A stretch of 64,000 bases of DNA from Conoideocrella luteorostrata (lineage: Eukaryota > Ascomycota > Sordariomycetes > Hypocreales > Clavicipitaceae), in contig JASWJB010000034.1 in NCBI GenBank assembly GCA_032433595.1, positions 1-64,000 on the forward strand, given 5' to 3'. This document shows positions 10,429 to 21,200 of this stretch, in pieces (the first letter of the stretch is position 1; each line of letters begins with the position of its first letter). The position numbers and the translations under genes are program-made. The notes beneath the pieces were generated by a model, which had not been told where the DNA came from, did no database searches, and saw nothing but the letters and a program-made list of their open reading frames with translations.

Positions 10429-11768
10429 ATGACGAATACTATTGTGGTAGTGGGGTAAGATAACACACTTCTGTATTGTCTTGAACTCCCCTCTATGAAA
10501 GTGAATTCTGTTCTGACACTGTCGGAAGTGCTGGAGTAAGCGGCCTTACATCAGCTTTGTTGTTGTCGAAGAGTAAGTCGAATACCGTGACAGTTATTGC
10601 CAAGCATATGCCTGGCGATTATGATATCGAATATGCGTCCCCATGGGCAGGTGCCAATTTCTTACCGTGAGCTACCACTCCCAACATTTCCACCAATGTC
10701 GCATGTCTCAGACATTGGTGAAGAATTCGACGCCATTACTCACTGCGGCACTTTATAGCATGTCAACCAGGGAAGATAGTAGGTGGGAAAGACGGACCTG
10801 GCCCGAGATAAAGCGACTCGCTGAACAAGTCCCCGAAGCTGGTATTCACTTCCAAAGTAAGGCACAAAATTGCCCATTCATGACATGCGGATAGAACTCT
10901 TAGAATTTTACTAATCACGGCTATGGCAGCATCGCGTATATTCAGAAGAGAAAAGGACATGGAAGGGCCGTCTTGTCCCACCGACCCCATGTTCGACCGT
11001 GACCCGTGGTTCCAATCTGTGCTACCAGATTACAGAGAATTGAACACCGCCGAAATTCCAAACGGTTATGAAACCGGCTGCGAGTTCACTAGTGTGTGCA
11101 TCAACACAGCTATGTATCTCCAGTGGCTTGTAGGACAATGTCTGCTCAACGGCGTCGTCTTCAAACGTGTCATCATTACCCATATCAACGACGCCAAAAG
11201 TTTCAGTCACACCAGCAAACCAGCGCCCATTGTCATCAACGCCACCGGTCTTGGATCTTTAAGGCTGGCCGGTGTCCAAGACAAATCTATGGCGCCATCG
11301 CGGGGGCAACTCGTCCTTGTACGCAACGAACTCCATCCCATGTTCACTACCTCCGGAACCGAAGACGGTATAACAGAGATATTTTACACAATGCAGCGTC
11401 CCGCCGGGGGTGGCACTATCCTGGGAGGAACTTACGATGTTGGCAACTGGGAGTCTGTACCGGACCCGAATGTTGCGCTTCGCATCATGCGACGCATTGT
11501 GGATATGTGTCCCGAAATTGCAAACGGGAAGGGCATTGACGGGCTAGATGTTGTTAGGCATGCTGTCGGACTGAGGCCGTACAGAAAATCCGGTGTTAGG
11601 GTAGAAAAGGAGAAGCTGGAGGACGGAACGTGGGTTGTGCACAACTACGGACATGCAGGTTGGGGATACCAAGGATCATATGGCTGTGCGGAGGGTGTGG
11701 TTGAGCTGGTGAATGAGATTCGGAGGGAGAACGGAGAAAATTTTCATGACGAGCCCAAGCTTTCTTAG
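10429..11768 (+). CDS. D-amino-acid oxidase (FAD-dependent), 366 aa, four exons
   Basis: Oxidatively deaminates D-amino acids to 2-oxo acids with release of ammonia and H2O2. Exons: 10429-10454, 10529-10666, 10759-10856, 10930-11768; the frame closes at 367 codons including stop. The 26-nt first exon ends inside the FAD-binding glycine motif, which the first intron splits (VVVG, then AGVSGL; glycines at residues 9, 11, 14). Further family signatures are SPWAGANFLP, MSTREDSRWERRTWPE, VINATGLGS, VRHAVGLRPYRKSGVR (substrate-carboxylate arginine region) and the C-terminal flavin-binding VVHNYGHAGWGYQGSYG. Length fits the family. The protein ends -PKLS, not a canonical SKL-type peroxisomal signal, which is unusual because fungal members are normally peroxisomal. 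D-aspartate oxidase is the main alternative. The ALG3 gene starts 238 bp downstream on the same strand. Confidence 0.92.
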
Positions 11769-12006
11769 GAGTGATTTAAAGGCTGCGAGTGGAAACTTGA
11801 AAGGGTTAAAATATTATAGCATTAGACGCTGTGACGATCTGAAGTCTCGAAGAGAGTGAGCTAATCTGATTTGGCCCCGCCAATCACGACCCCCCCCTCC
11901 CTGGTCCGAAAGCTCCGGACAGCTCCTCCAATTCATACCACGCGATTTACAAACGCCGCGTGCAACTCCGTTACTCTCACATTCGCATTTCTTGTGCAGG
12001 AGCACA

Positions 12007-13460
12007 ATGGTGCAACTAGGCGAGCCTCTGTACAAGCAAGCGTGGCACTTTGCGCTCGACGTCGCAAGTGGCCACCATGCGCTCTCCAAGCTGATTCCCG
12101 TTTCTCTTTGGCTTGGAGATGCCGTGCTCTGTGGCCTGATCATCTGGAAGATTCCCTGTAAGCCTCACACCTCCAGTTCGCTTACCAGGGCATAAGGACT
12201 AATACTGTACGCGGCTTGGCTCAGACACCGAAATCGACTGGGTCGCATACATGGAGCAAGTTACGCAATTCGTTTCTGGAGAACGAGACTATACCAAGAT
12301 AGAGGGCGGTACAGGCCCGTTGGTTTACCCAGCTGCCCATGTGTATACTTACACGGGACTCTACTACTTGACAGACCACGGGAAGAACATTCTTCTTGCA
12401 CAGCAATTATTTGCTGGGCTGTACATGGCAACACTGGCCGTTGTCATGCTGTGTTATTGGCGGGCCAAGGTTGGTCGTGCCTTACTTTCGTGCTGTCTTG
12501 CATTCATTGGCAGACAACAACAACACATCCCGTACTAATGCCGTGTAAATCTAGGTCCCGCCATACATTTTCCCATTGCTGGTCTTATCCAAACGCCTGC
12601 ACAGTGTTTTCATTCTTCGATGCTTCAACGATTGTTTCGCCGCATTCTTTTTCTGGCTCGCCATATTTTGCTTCCAAAATCAACAGTGGACGCTGGGCAG
12701 CATGGCATACAGTTGGGGTCTTGGCATCAAGATGTCACTGCTGCTCTCGCTCCCCGCTGTAGCTATTGTGCTCTTCCTTGGAAGAGGATTTGGCGGCAGC
12801 CTGCGGATGGCTTCTCTGATGGGGCAGATGCAAGTCGCCATGGCTATCCCGTTCTTATCAAACAATTGGAAGGGCTACTTGGGCAGGGCATTTGAGCTAT
12901 CACGTCAGTTCAAGTTTGAATGGACGGTGAATTGGCGCATGTTGGGCGAAGAATTGTTCCTCAGCAAGCAGTTTGCTCTCGTGCTACTTTCTCTCCACGT
13001 ACTAGTACTTCTGATTTTCATCACCGCCCGTTGGCTCCAGCCTGCAGACCGCTCGTTGGCGTCTTTGATATCTCCAATACTTCAAGGCAAACCGCCATTT
13101 AGTAAAACAGAGGAGCTTCGAGTGTCCAGCCGAGTTACCCCCGAATATGTCATGACGGCGATTCTCTCGGCCAACGTCATTGGCTTGCTCTTTGCCAGAT
13201 CGCTACATTACCAATTCTATGCCTATCTAGCTTGGGCAACACCTTATCTGCTTTGGAAAGCCCGGCCAAATACCCAAGTTGTTTATCTGCTGTGGGGTTT
13301 ACAAGAGGCCGCTTGGGATACGTTCCCTAGCACGGATCTTAGCTCTACCACTGTAGTAAATGTGCTTCTAGTGACTGTTGTGCTGGTCTACTTTGGAACT
13401 TCGAGGCCCGCCAAGTTATGGGACCGCAAGAAGGCAAAGGAAGCAAAGAAAAATAGGTGA
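12007..13460 (+). CDS. ALG3: Dol-P-Man:Man5GlcNAc2-PP-dolichol alpha-1,3-mannosyltransferase, 433 aa
   Basis: ER membrane enzyme that adds the first dolichol-phosphate-mannose-dependent mannose (Man6) to the lipid-linked oligosaccharide in N-glycan assembly. Exons: 12007-12157, 12225-12469 and 12555-13460, with donors GTAAGC and GTTGGT and acceptors CTCAG and TCTAG. The spliced protein has many hydrophobic membrane segments. It carries ALG3 signatures: [18 protein letters not shown] in the first lumenal region, [43 protein letters not shown] and a basic C-terminus rich in K (a possible KKxx-like ER retention context, KEAKKNR). ATG at 12007 is chosen because it begins the family-like sequence [19 protein letters not shown]. 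An open frame continues a few codons upstream without an ATG. Converges with the EIF1AD-like gene only 42 bp away. Confidence 0.95.
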
Positions 13461-13502
13461 TTCCAGCGGCACAACCGTTACGAATCTCGCAATCGTATGA
13501 GT

Positions 13503-13976
13503 TCAGTCTTCTTCCGAATCGCTGGGTGGCATCTTTCCAACATTAGAATCGTCCTCCTCGTCATTAAGTTCGTACGTATTTCTCGTGAATTCCTTTGGCC
13601 TGACACATGAGATGTTGTTAGCTTCATTGAAGTGGCTCGTGCTACTGGATCTGTACTTCTCATACCAATATGGCTGCTTCCGCCAAAGCTTCTCGTCCCG
13701 AACCACATTCACGATTTCCCCGCCAGCACGGCCATCGTTGGATCCTTCAGTATACCTCTCAGCCAAGACATAGCCGCCACGTTTGATCCAGATTGTATTT
13801 CGAAAGCGTTGCGCAAGCTCCAAAACCACGGGTTTCTGGTTCGGCAATTCGCACGTGTATAGATTGTTGCCTTCGGGTTTGACAACACGGACCAAAGACT
13901 GGTTGACTTCGAGGCTATCTGGAGGGTTCAAGGTTTCCTCGGCTGCAGCGAGAACATTGCGCTTGGGTTTTCCCAT
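13503..13976 (-). CDS. EIF1AD-like S1/eIF1A-fold RNA-binding protein, 135 aa after splicing
   Basis: A small protein with an OB fold of the S1-IF1/eIF1A type, like human EIF1AD, with a nucleic-acid-binding role. Exon 1 is 13976-13666 (MGKPKRNVLAAAEETL, then QSLVRVVKPEGNNLYTCELP and IWIKRGGYVLAERY); exon 2 is 13599-13503. The 66-nt intron (13600-13665) has a GTATGA donor, a GCTAAC branch box and a GTCAG acceptor. It is stop-free and a multiple of three, so the unspliced frame (157 codons) is also open. Splicing gives QPYWPKEFTRNTYEL, which reads like the family; retention would insert 22 residues between W and P. The tail is acidic (DEEDDSNVG, PPSDSEED). Tail-to-tail with ALG3. Confidence 0.88.
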   Translation of the reverse strand: MGKPKRNVLAAAEETLNPPDSLEVNQSLVRVVKPEGNNLYTCELPNQKPVVLELAQRFRNTIWIKRGGYVLAERYTEGSNDGRAGGEIVNVVRDEKLWRKQPYWYEKYRSSSTSHFNEANNISCVRPKEFTRNTYELNDEEDDSNVGKMPPSDSEED

Positions 13977-14821
13977 GGCTGAATTCGTACAATGCTTTCT
14001 GGACTATTACGCCGTGATATTTACAGAGGCTAGAAAATTCGGTGAGCCGCGGGGTCCTACAACGGAGGGGCAGAGGGCCTGGTAAGCTTCCATTGGAGGG
14101 GCTGGTGGTGGAAACCTTCGAGCTACCAACCAGGCAGCATTAAAATAAACTACGAAGTACTCCGTACTTGCGCTATCCATCTGCAATTTTTACCGTCATT
14201 TCATGGGCGGAACTTCCGCATTGGGCAACACATGTTTTCATCTGCTTGTTTGATTGATAATACAACACGTCTTCAGCGTCATAACCACACTGCCAATTCG
14301 CCGTCTGTGGATAAGATCCCTACCAAGCTCACCTGCTCTTCCCCCACCATATTTTTAGTGTTCATTTCATACAAACACCTCTGGCCAGCTGACTTGAAGA
14401 TACTTCTAGGCCCGCATTAGAAGTTGCCGATGGCGGACAGCGGACAGTCCCACCCCAACCACCAACTTGCCCACCCGCCATACCTCGAGTTGGGTGGAAT
14501 TTTAGTGCAGTGGATGTCAGTTGTGCAAATGTAATATCCAAAGCTAGCCATTCCGGCTGCTGAGAAATACACGCCGAAGTAGGTCGACAAATGTCCGTGA
14601 ACTGTCGATCGACGTATGAAGTATACTTAAACACACATTTCTTACCCTGTTTTGCGCCCTGTAATTGACACCACCAGTATCCCATTCCGAGGCAGCTTGA
14701 TAGTTTAATAAATCTTTGCCTCAAGTGCCCATGAACTTGATACCAGTCCCATGCAATTCAACGACGCCTGACTTTTCCTGGATTTGATTTTCAACTCCTC
14801 TAGCTATTCTACTTGATCACC
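13977..14821. promoter_or_regulatory. Divergent promoter region, EIF1AD-like / MFS transporter
   Basis: 845 bp between two genes transcribed away from each other. Holds one TACTCCGTA copy at 14158-14166. A pyrimidine-rich leader (about 14770-14815) precedes the MFS start codon. No coding frame of note. Confidence 0.6.
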
Positions 14822-16395
14822 ATGGACGCGGTCGTGTTCAAGTCGCTGGTCCAAGTCCAGCCCAAGCCCAACAGACCAGCATCTCCGGAAGCCACCGCAC
14901 CACTTACAGCTCCCGAGAGAGCTGTCAAGAGAACATATCCTGCTAACCCTGTCCAACATGAGCCATCCATAGAGCTTGAGCACTTGTCGAGAAATGAGCA
15001 TGTCAGTGGCAAGATTCACTCGGAGCGGGTGACGTCCACCCCAGATGTCAACACAGATGACTTGGAGATGAGTCGGCCATCATCGCCGGATCCTGCTCCC
15101 GATGCGGTGGACACGGTGATGAATGTGTGGAATCCGTTCATGAATCGGTTTCGATTGCTGTCGCTGTGTTTGTGTAGTTTGGGGGATGGACTGACTGATA
15201 GTGCTGCTGGTGCTCTGATTCCTTACATGGAGAAGTAAGTCCTGTTTTACGCCGCGTGGCCATCTCCGTGTTATTCTTCTGTGATGCTGACATGCGATAT
15301 GATAGATACTACGATATTGGTTATGGCGTTGTATCGCTCATCTTTGTCGGTCAGGCTCTTGGTTTCGTCACGGCCGCGATTCTCCTCGACGTCATGAGAG
15401 CAAAGCTGGGCCGAGCCAAACTCCTCGGCGTATCGCAAGCGTGCATGGCCCTTGGGTTTGTCCCTATTGTGGCAACAGGCCCTTTTCTCTTGGTCATATT
15501 CGCTTATTTCTTCGTGGGGTTCGGCCTCGCCATCAACGTCGCCATGGGAAACACATTCTGCGGCGCCTTGCAAAACGGAACTTTTATTCTTGGTCTCATG
15601 CACGGCACATACGGCATAGGCGGTATATCCGGGCCCTTGATGGCTACTGCTCTGGTGACGGTGGCGGACGCAGTCTGGAGTAGATACTACATCATCACGC
15701 TGGGGGTCGTAGTCATGTCGCTCGCCATGGCACTTTGGTCCTTCTGGGGCTTTGAAAGAGAGCAGAACCCCGCCGCGAGATCCCGCGAAGCCCATCCAGA
15801 TGGTTCACTCTTGCTGGGCATGTTGTCTGCCCTGAAGCTACGGGTGGTTCTCCTGGGCGCCATCTTCATTTTCGCCTACCAGGGCGCCGAGGTATCCATC
15901 TCTGGATGGGTCATCTCTTTCCTCATCACCGTTCGTGACGGCGATCCCTCTTCAGTGGGCTACGTCTCGTCCGGCTTCTGGGCCGGCATCACAGTGGGTC
16001 GATTCCTACTGTCTGGTCCTGCACAGCGTATTGGCGAGAAGAGGTTTGTGTACGGGCTGATTGGGGGTGCGATTGCGTTCCAGGCCCTGGTGTGGTCTGT
16101 TCCGAATATCGTTGGAGACGCCGTGGCTGTTTCCATTGTCGGTCTCTTGCTGGGCCCTGTTTATCCTTGCTCGGCTACCTTGTTTATGCGTGCCATGCCT
16201 CATAGGCATGTTCTGAGTGGTATGGGGACGATCAGTGCTTGCGGGAGCCTCGGTGGTGCGGTGGCGCCCTTTTTGACGGGTATGCTGGCGCAGGCGGTTG
16301 GGACGTATGTGCTTCATCCTATTGTGATTGGGCTGTTTGTGGTGATGCTGCTGTGCTGGTATGGTATTCCGGTGGAGGAAAAGAGGACGGAATAA
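14822..16395 (+). CDS. MFS transporter, BSC6-like, 500 aa
   Basis: Major facilitator superfamily membrane transporter of the fungal group often named after yeast BSC6; substrate unknown. Exon 1 is 14822-15234 and exon 2 is 15306-16395, with a GTAAGT donor and a GATAG acceptor; the frame closes at 501 codons. The N-terminal ~95 residues are cytosolic and polar. Hydrophobic segments follow: FRLLSLCLCSLGDGLTDSAA (TM1), YYDIGYGVVSLIFVGQALGF (TM2), a loop DVMRAKLGRAKLLG in the position of the MFS A-motif, then NVAMGNTFCG and LMHGTYGIGGISGP, for about 12 segments in total. A mid-protein polar loop (FEREQNPAARSREAHPDG) separates the two six-helix halves. Converges with the HAD phosphatase gene. Start chosen at ATG 14822, in a CACCATGG context. 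Confidence 0.9.
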
Positions 16396-16756
16396 ATGAC
16401 AGGGAGAGCTGATTGGCAACAGACAACTTGCTGGTTGTTTTTTATGATGCACAATGGAAATAAGCGAGTAATAATGGAACGTATCGTCAGGATCCTTATG
16501 GGGACCAAGTGTGTATGGGATATCTATGAAAGTCTACTAATTCTTCTACTTTAATCATGGCGAATCTATGCCCTCAAGAGATTGGTCTAATAATAAAAAC
16601 TCTATCCCTGTCCTCGTCTGTCTTATTTGTTAGGAAGCAATGACCGTTGCCTCTGTTTTGAATGCCCCAGGTCCTAAAATCATGCTTCGTTTTCTGAACG
16701 TTTCCCTCTCTCTCAATGTTTCCGTACGCGCACAATAGCCATGAGCTACGAGGCGC
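16396..16756. other. Convergent intergenic region (MFS / HAD phosphatase)
   Basis: 361 bp of shared 3' flank between two converging genes; AT-rich, with A/T runs that could serve polyadenylation on either strand (for example AATAATAAAAAC around 16589). No gene seen. Confidence 0.6.
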
Positions 16757-17644
16757 CTAGATGCGACCCTTTGCAGCGTCCTGTACGGTGATTTTGCCAG
16801 CGGCAATATCCTTGACGGTTTGGCTGATGCTGGTCCAGTCTCTGAAAGTAACGAATGGAACCTTTTCGTTTTCGCAGTAAGTGACAAGGTCTGATGTTAA
16901 GCCTGTTAGCAAATTGAATCGGCTGGGTTATGAGATGAAGGCTACATACCCTTATCAGCCTTGGCGAACAGTAAATCGGTCTCCTTGGCCGCTGACAGGT
17001 CGGAGACACCATCGCCGGCATAGAACATGGCCGGTCGGTTGGGCAGTGAGGAGTACTTGCGGATTTCGATGGACTTATCGTGGCCATGAATGCTAATTTT
17101 TGTGCGATCAGCTTTCACCCTCGGCTTGTACAGGACGGAAATTCTCAGTCTCCGCAACTCACCTATCGTCATGGAATTCAATTCTCCAACCGCCCTTCTC
17201 ATTGATGCTCTTTCCCTCACGGGGCCTCACGTCATTGCTCACAATCTGGATATCCCAACCAGGCCCCAGTAAATTGTCGAGCAGAGCGCGAATAATAGGC
17301 GTCATGCCACCGCTCAGGATCACAATAGGTACATTGTTCTCGCGCGACCAGTCATAGAACTCCTTGAAGCCAGGGTCGAGCTTGATGTTCTTCAGCAGGA
17401 TCTCAATGCACTCGTTGTAAGGCGTCGTGATGCTGTCCATCATCTCTTGGAAGGAGTCGCGAAAGTGCATCCCGTGCAGGAGAACGTCCTTGTTGCCCTG
17501 GCGGCGCTTCTCGACGCCGAAGCCAAGGTTGTCGGTCATGAAGTCATTGGAGTCGGCTGTTGTGACGGTGCCGTCGAAATCGGTGAAGAAGATGAACTTG
17601 GGGTTGGTGGCAAGCGCGGGGGTTTCGTTGGTGACGGAGCCCAT
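16757..17644 (-). CDS. HAD-superfamily phosphatase (phosphoserine-phosphatase-like), 252 aa, three exons
   Basis: Haloacid-dehalogenase-type phosphohydrolase using an aspartyl-phosphate intermediate. Exons on the minus strand: 17644-17163, 17092-16950 and 16890-16757, with donors GTGAGT and GTATGT and acceptors TTAG and ATCAG; the frame closes at 253 codons. HAD motif I is FTDFDGTVTT (nucleophile Asp22, acid/base Asp24), motif II is VILSGGM, and motif IV is FYAGDGVSDLSAA (metal-binding aspartates). The segment between motifs I and II resembles the cap of PSPase / MtnX-like phosphatases. The exact substrate cannot be told from sequence; fungal relatives are usually left as general phosphatases. 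Divergent with She9 across an 842-bp spacer. Confidence 0.9.
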
Positions 17645-18486
17645 TTTGAAATGTTGTTGAATGAGTGCTGTTCAATTCGTCAATTGATCGCTCTGTTGGG
17701 CTGGTAGGAATCGCAGTCAGATCCCCTATCTTTGAGGGAATGGTCTGGGGATCGGGCCAATGTGTCGAGAATGTGAATTCGGAGACTGCGAGCTGTCACT
17801 GACCTTCTTATATGTTATGTTGCATGGAGGGGCAATGGAGGGGCACGGTTTCATATATTGCAGCTAATTGGCGTGAGATTGGACGAGAGACCAAACAAAA
17901 AACTTGATAGAAAGCATGAAATTCAGAACTGGATCCCGCGACGTCAGTTGATAAGAATAAGACAGATCCCCGCGTGTTTCCCAAGATACCAGCCAAGACC
18001 CATTTTAAAAAATTAAAAAAAAACTCAACAACATCTGAAAGGTCTCACAAGCATAATGCGGCTTTTGCGACTGGGCGTCGCTGGCCAATCTAATGAGATC
18101 CGTGAGGCGGCCGGGAATGTCGTCATGGAGGGTCAGACTGGGTGTTGGCTGGCGGCGGCGAAACGCTGGCGGGGCCCGAGAGCCCCACTGAGCCGGTTAC
18201 TGTAGCGGCCTAGAGGCTATGCACACCGCTAACTGACTACCGCAAAGCCCACCCAACACCACACCTGAGCCGAACATCGGCCATGTGCCGTTCCTCCCCG
18301 AGGGCGGTCAGGGCATGGTGCCTGAGCCATTTCAGGTTCAACCGGGTTCGAGGTCGGCAGAAAGCGAGCAAATGGCGTTGCACCTCAACGCTAGCCAGAT
18401 TCTCCAGCCATTGATTGGTATTACCACGAAACCGATAGGATTACATCGTCGCGGCTTCAAGCTGTGCTGCGACATTGCCGTACGCA
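17645..18486. promoter_or_regulatory. Divergent promoter region, HAD phosphatase / She9
   Basis: 842 bp between two divergent start codons. An A-rich stretch is at about 18005-18025. An in-frame open region without ATG runs upstream of the She9 start. No gene supported. Confidence 0.55.
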
Positions 18487-19713
18487 ATGCGATCCTTTGG
18501 TGGCCCAATGGCCCGACTGGCCCGTGAGGGAAGCCGGAATATGCTGCTGCGACAGGATGCGAGGGCCTTAAGCTCCAGAGCAGAGCATCGATCATGCCCA
18601 TCAGGAAGAAAGACGGTCAGGACAGCCACCTTCGGCCACGCTAGGGGACCCAGCATTGCCTCTAAATTACGGCAGTTCTCTTCTCAGAATCCCTCCAAGG
18701 ATACGCAGTCATCGTCCAGCTCGACAAGTGACGCAGAAGTTGCTCGCGAGACAAAACCACCGCCAGATGCGCTTTCATCATCCACAACTGAGCTACCGTC
18801 AGTGACGGATAGCCGTCGCAGCGACTTTAACCAGAGATTCAGCCATGTTATGGATAATGTTCAAGCACGAGTGCTCACTGCCTCACAAACCCTGAACGAC
18901 ATTACTGGCTACTCCGCCATCGAGGCTATTAAGAAAGAGAACGATGCGTTGGAAGTGCAGTTGGCGGAGGCTCATTCCAAGGTCTACATCGCACGTCAAG
19001 CATACAAAACATCGAATACGAAGCGAGCCATGACACAGCGCGAAGTCACCACCCTGCTAGCGCGGAAGGATACATGGTCGCCAGCCGACTTGGAGCGATT
19101 CACAGAGCTGTATAGGACAGATCACGTGCTGGAAGGGGAGGTGTCAGGAGCGCAAGAGGCCTTGACAGAGTCGGAGCTCGAGGAGCAGAGTCTCAGCCAA
19201 CGGCTAAATGCGGGCATATTGAAGCGTTACCACGAAGAGCAAATCTGGAGCGATAGAATACGCCGAGCAAGTACATGGGGGACGTGGGGGCTCATGGGCA
19301 TGAACTTTATATTATTTATTGTGTTCCAGTTTGTTGCAGAGCCCTGGCGAAGAAAGAAACTTGTCAAAGGCGTGGTTGAGGAGGAAAAGCGAGTTTTGGA
19401 AGAAGTTCGTGGGGAATTAGAAGCTGTCAAATCGGCGCTGGCCAAGAATGGAGAGGTTCTGCCGCCGACAACACAAGAGGTGCCAGCGGCAACAATCACC
19501 AGCCCCGAATTACCATCTGGGGTTTGGGCTGATGGTGGATGGACAGAAGTTATCATGGATCCGGCACGGTGGAAAGCCATTGCCGCAGATCTGTGCAGCG
19601 AAAGGGTCATTGACGTCCGGATGAAGGATGCATCCGCCTTGGCATTGCAGGGAGCTCTGACAGGCGCCGCCGTCGCGGGAAGTATAGCTATGCTACTCAT
19701 GCGGAAAACATGA
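18487..19713 (+). CDS. She9/Mdm33 mitochondrial inner-membrane protein, 408 aa
   Basis: Protein of the She9/Mdm33 family, which resides in the mitochondrial inner membrane and affects membrane morphology and organelle distribution. Single exon. The Arg/Ser-rich N-terminus (SFGGPMARLAREGSRNMLLR) is consistent with a mitochondrial presequence. The family core follows: FNQRFSHVMDNVQARVLTAS, then LNDITGYSAIEAIKK, then a long coiled coil with KRAMTQREVTTLLARKDTW and WSPADLERFTELYRTDH. A transmembrane segment is at GTWGLMGMNFILFIVFQF and is followed by the typical AEPWRRKKLVKGV. A second hydrophobic stretch near the C-terminus (GALTGAAVAGSIAMLL) is the second membrane anchor. ATG 18487 is the first in-frame Met; a second, at 18508, is seven codons later. 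Confidence 0.92.
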   Translation: MRSFGGPMARLAREGSRNMLLRQDARALSSRAEHRSCPSGRKTVRTATFGHARGPSIASKLRQFSSQNPSKDTQSSSSSTSDAEVARETKPPPDALSSSTTELPSVTDSRRSDFNQRFSHVMDNVQARVLTASQTLNDITGYSAIEAIKKENDALEVQLAEAHSKVYIARQAYKTSNTKRAMTQREVTTLLARKDTWSPADLERFTELYRTDHVLEGEVSGAQEALTESELEEQSLSQRLNAGILKRYHEEQIWSDRIRRASTWGTWGLMGMNFILFIVFQFVAEPWRRKKLVKGVVEEEKRVLEEVRGELEAVKSALAKNGEVLPPTTQEVPAATITSPELPSGVWADGGWTEVIMDPARWKAIAADLCSERVIDVRMKDASALALQGALTGAAVAGSIAMLLMRKT

Positions 19714-21184
19714 TGGATAGACGAGCATTGGCAACGAGTTTCAATTCCGTCTTCTGTACAAAAGGCGCTGTATCTAGTCACCGTGTAGTATAACATTTTG
19801 GGAACCGGGGCATCTCGACCCACATAGCCTATTCAGCGAAACCACACAATACACACTTAATACTGAGTAGGAGTACGGAGTAGATGGATCCGAATCATAG
19901 CCAGGAGTGACTTCACCTCAAAGACCTCGCGGAATTTGCCGTCGGTCCGCTGTGTCAATAGGGCTATGCAAAATACGGACCTCGTAATATTTGGTTGGCG
20001 CAGCCGTTTCGAAAGTCCAGAGTGGCGCAGTGGCGCATCTTGGTTTTATATACAGTGCAACTACGGAGTGCAGTTAAAGTGCTCTCCCAAGAAAGCAGAC
20101 CGTGGGTTGAGCTGGCTAAGCTATGGGACGCTGTACTAGCAGATACTAATGTGCAAAACCATTCTACAAGTGAGAAGTGCCGGCCATATGGCCGATATCT
20201 GGTGGTTTTCGCAAGAGTTGTGCCCAAGCTTATTAGTTCACGCATAGAGTTGTTGGCAATAAATCGGCCGAAGCGCTGGAGAAGCTCAAAAGTGGTCGTG
20301 CCCGCAAACTCGGGAAATATCTGACGTTAGGGGGGCGGGGGGGGTTACGCTATCCCACATGTCGTGGAGAGCAGTTTTACTCAGTCTCGACATAATTGCA
20401 CTTACCTCATGTAATACAAAAGTGAGCTAGGCAGACAAGTACCATAGTGTTTGGAGTAGAACCGTGAAAATCGACATCGAATACGTCCCGGCAAGCATCT
20501 AGCCAAGCAGGCTGGGGCTGGACTCTGGCCCAAGGGTGCATTTCGTTTCACTTGGGTCACACCCTCAAATTGGAAGCCGGTTTCGGGCATTTGCCACGTC
20601 CTGAGGCTGTCTATGTTACATGCTGGGTTCTGCATTTGTGTTGGCAGAACTATCGTACGTGCTGAAGTGTCATACGTCGTAGGTGTTCATAATATCATTC
20701 GTAGTAATAAGCTCTGGGATGTATGATAGTTGTGTGTTGAATTCATCTAGTACCTACGTGTGTAGGCTGGTTCCTCCACGTGAGTGACTGCCGCCAACTC
20801 TGTATGCTATTCTGTATTACAAAACACACTCCCGATACGAACCCCTAATAATTAATCACTTCGTAACACGTGGGGAATTACCGAAAAGATGGCAGTTGGT
20901 CTTTGATGTCGTCAATTGCGCTCCAAGAAGAGGCCGCCTTGGAGAAGGACGTGTTTTGTACTGCGAAATCGCCCTCCACCGATGAACGGTGTTTACGGGG
21001 GGATAGAGTTTGTACGTTGGGCACAACTGTCAGCGCAAGTTGTTGCGCCACCACCGGTTGGGCAGCACTAGCCATGCACTTGGCATGAGGGGCAAGCCAC
21101 CATAACATGCAAGATTGCTGAGGAGATCGGAAATCGGGCAAAAGGCTTATCAGCAGTGATAAGTGCATACATGTATACTAGTAC

Positions 21185-21200
21185 TACGGAGTACTCCGTA
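21185..21200. repeat. 16-bp perfect palindrome TACGGAGTACTCCGTA
   Basis: Two inverted copies of the 9-bp word share the central TA. They lie 1.4 kb upstream of the protein kinase C start codon. Confidence 0.9.
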
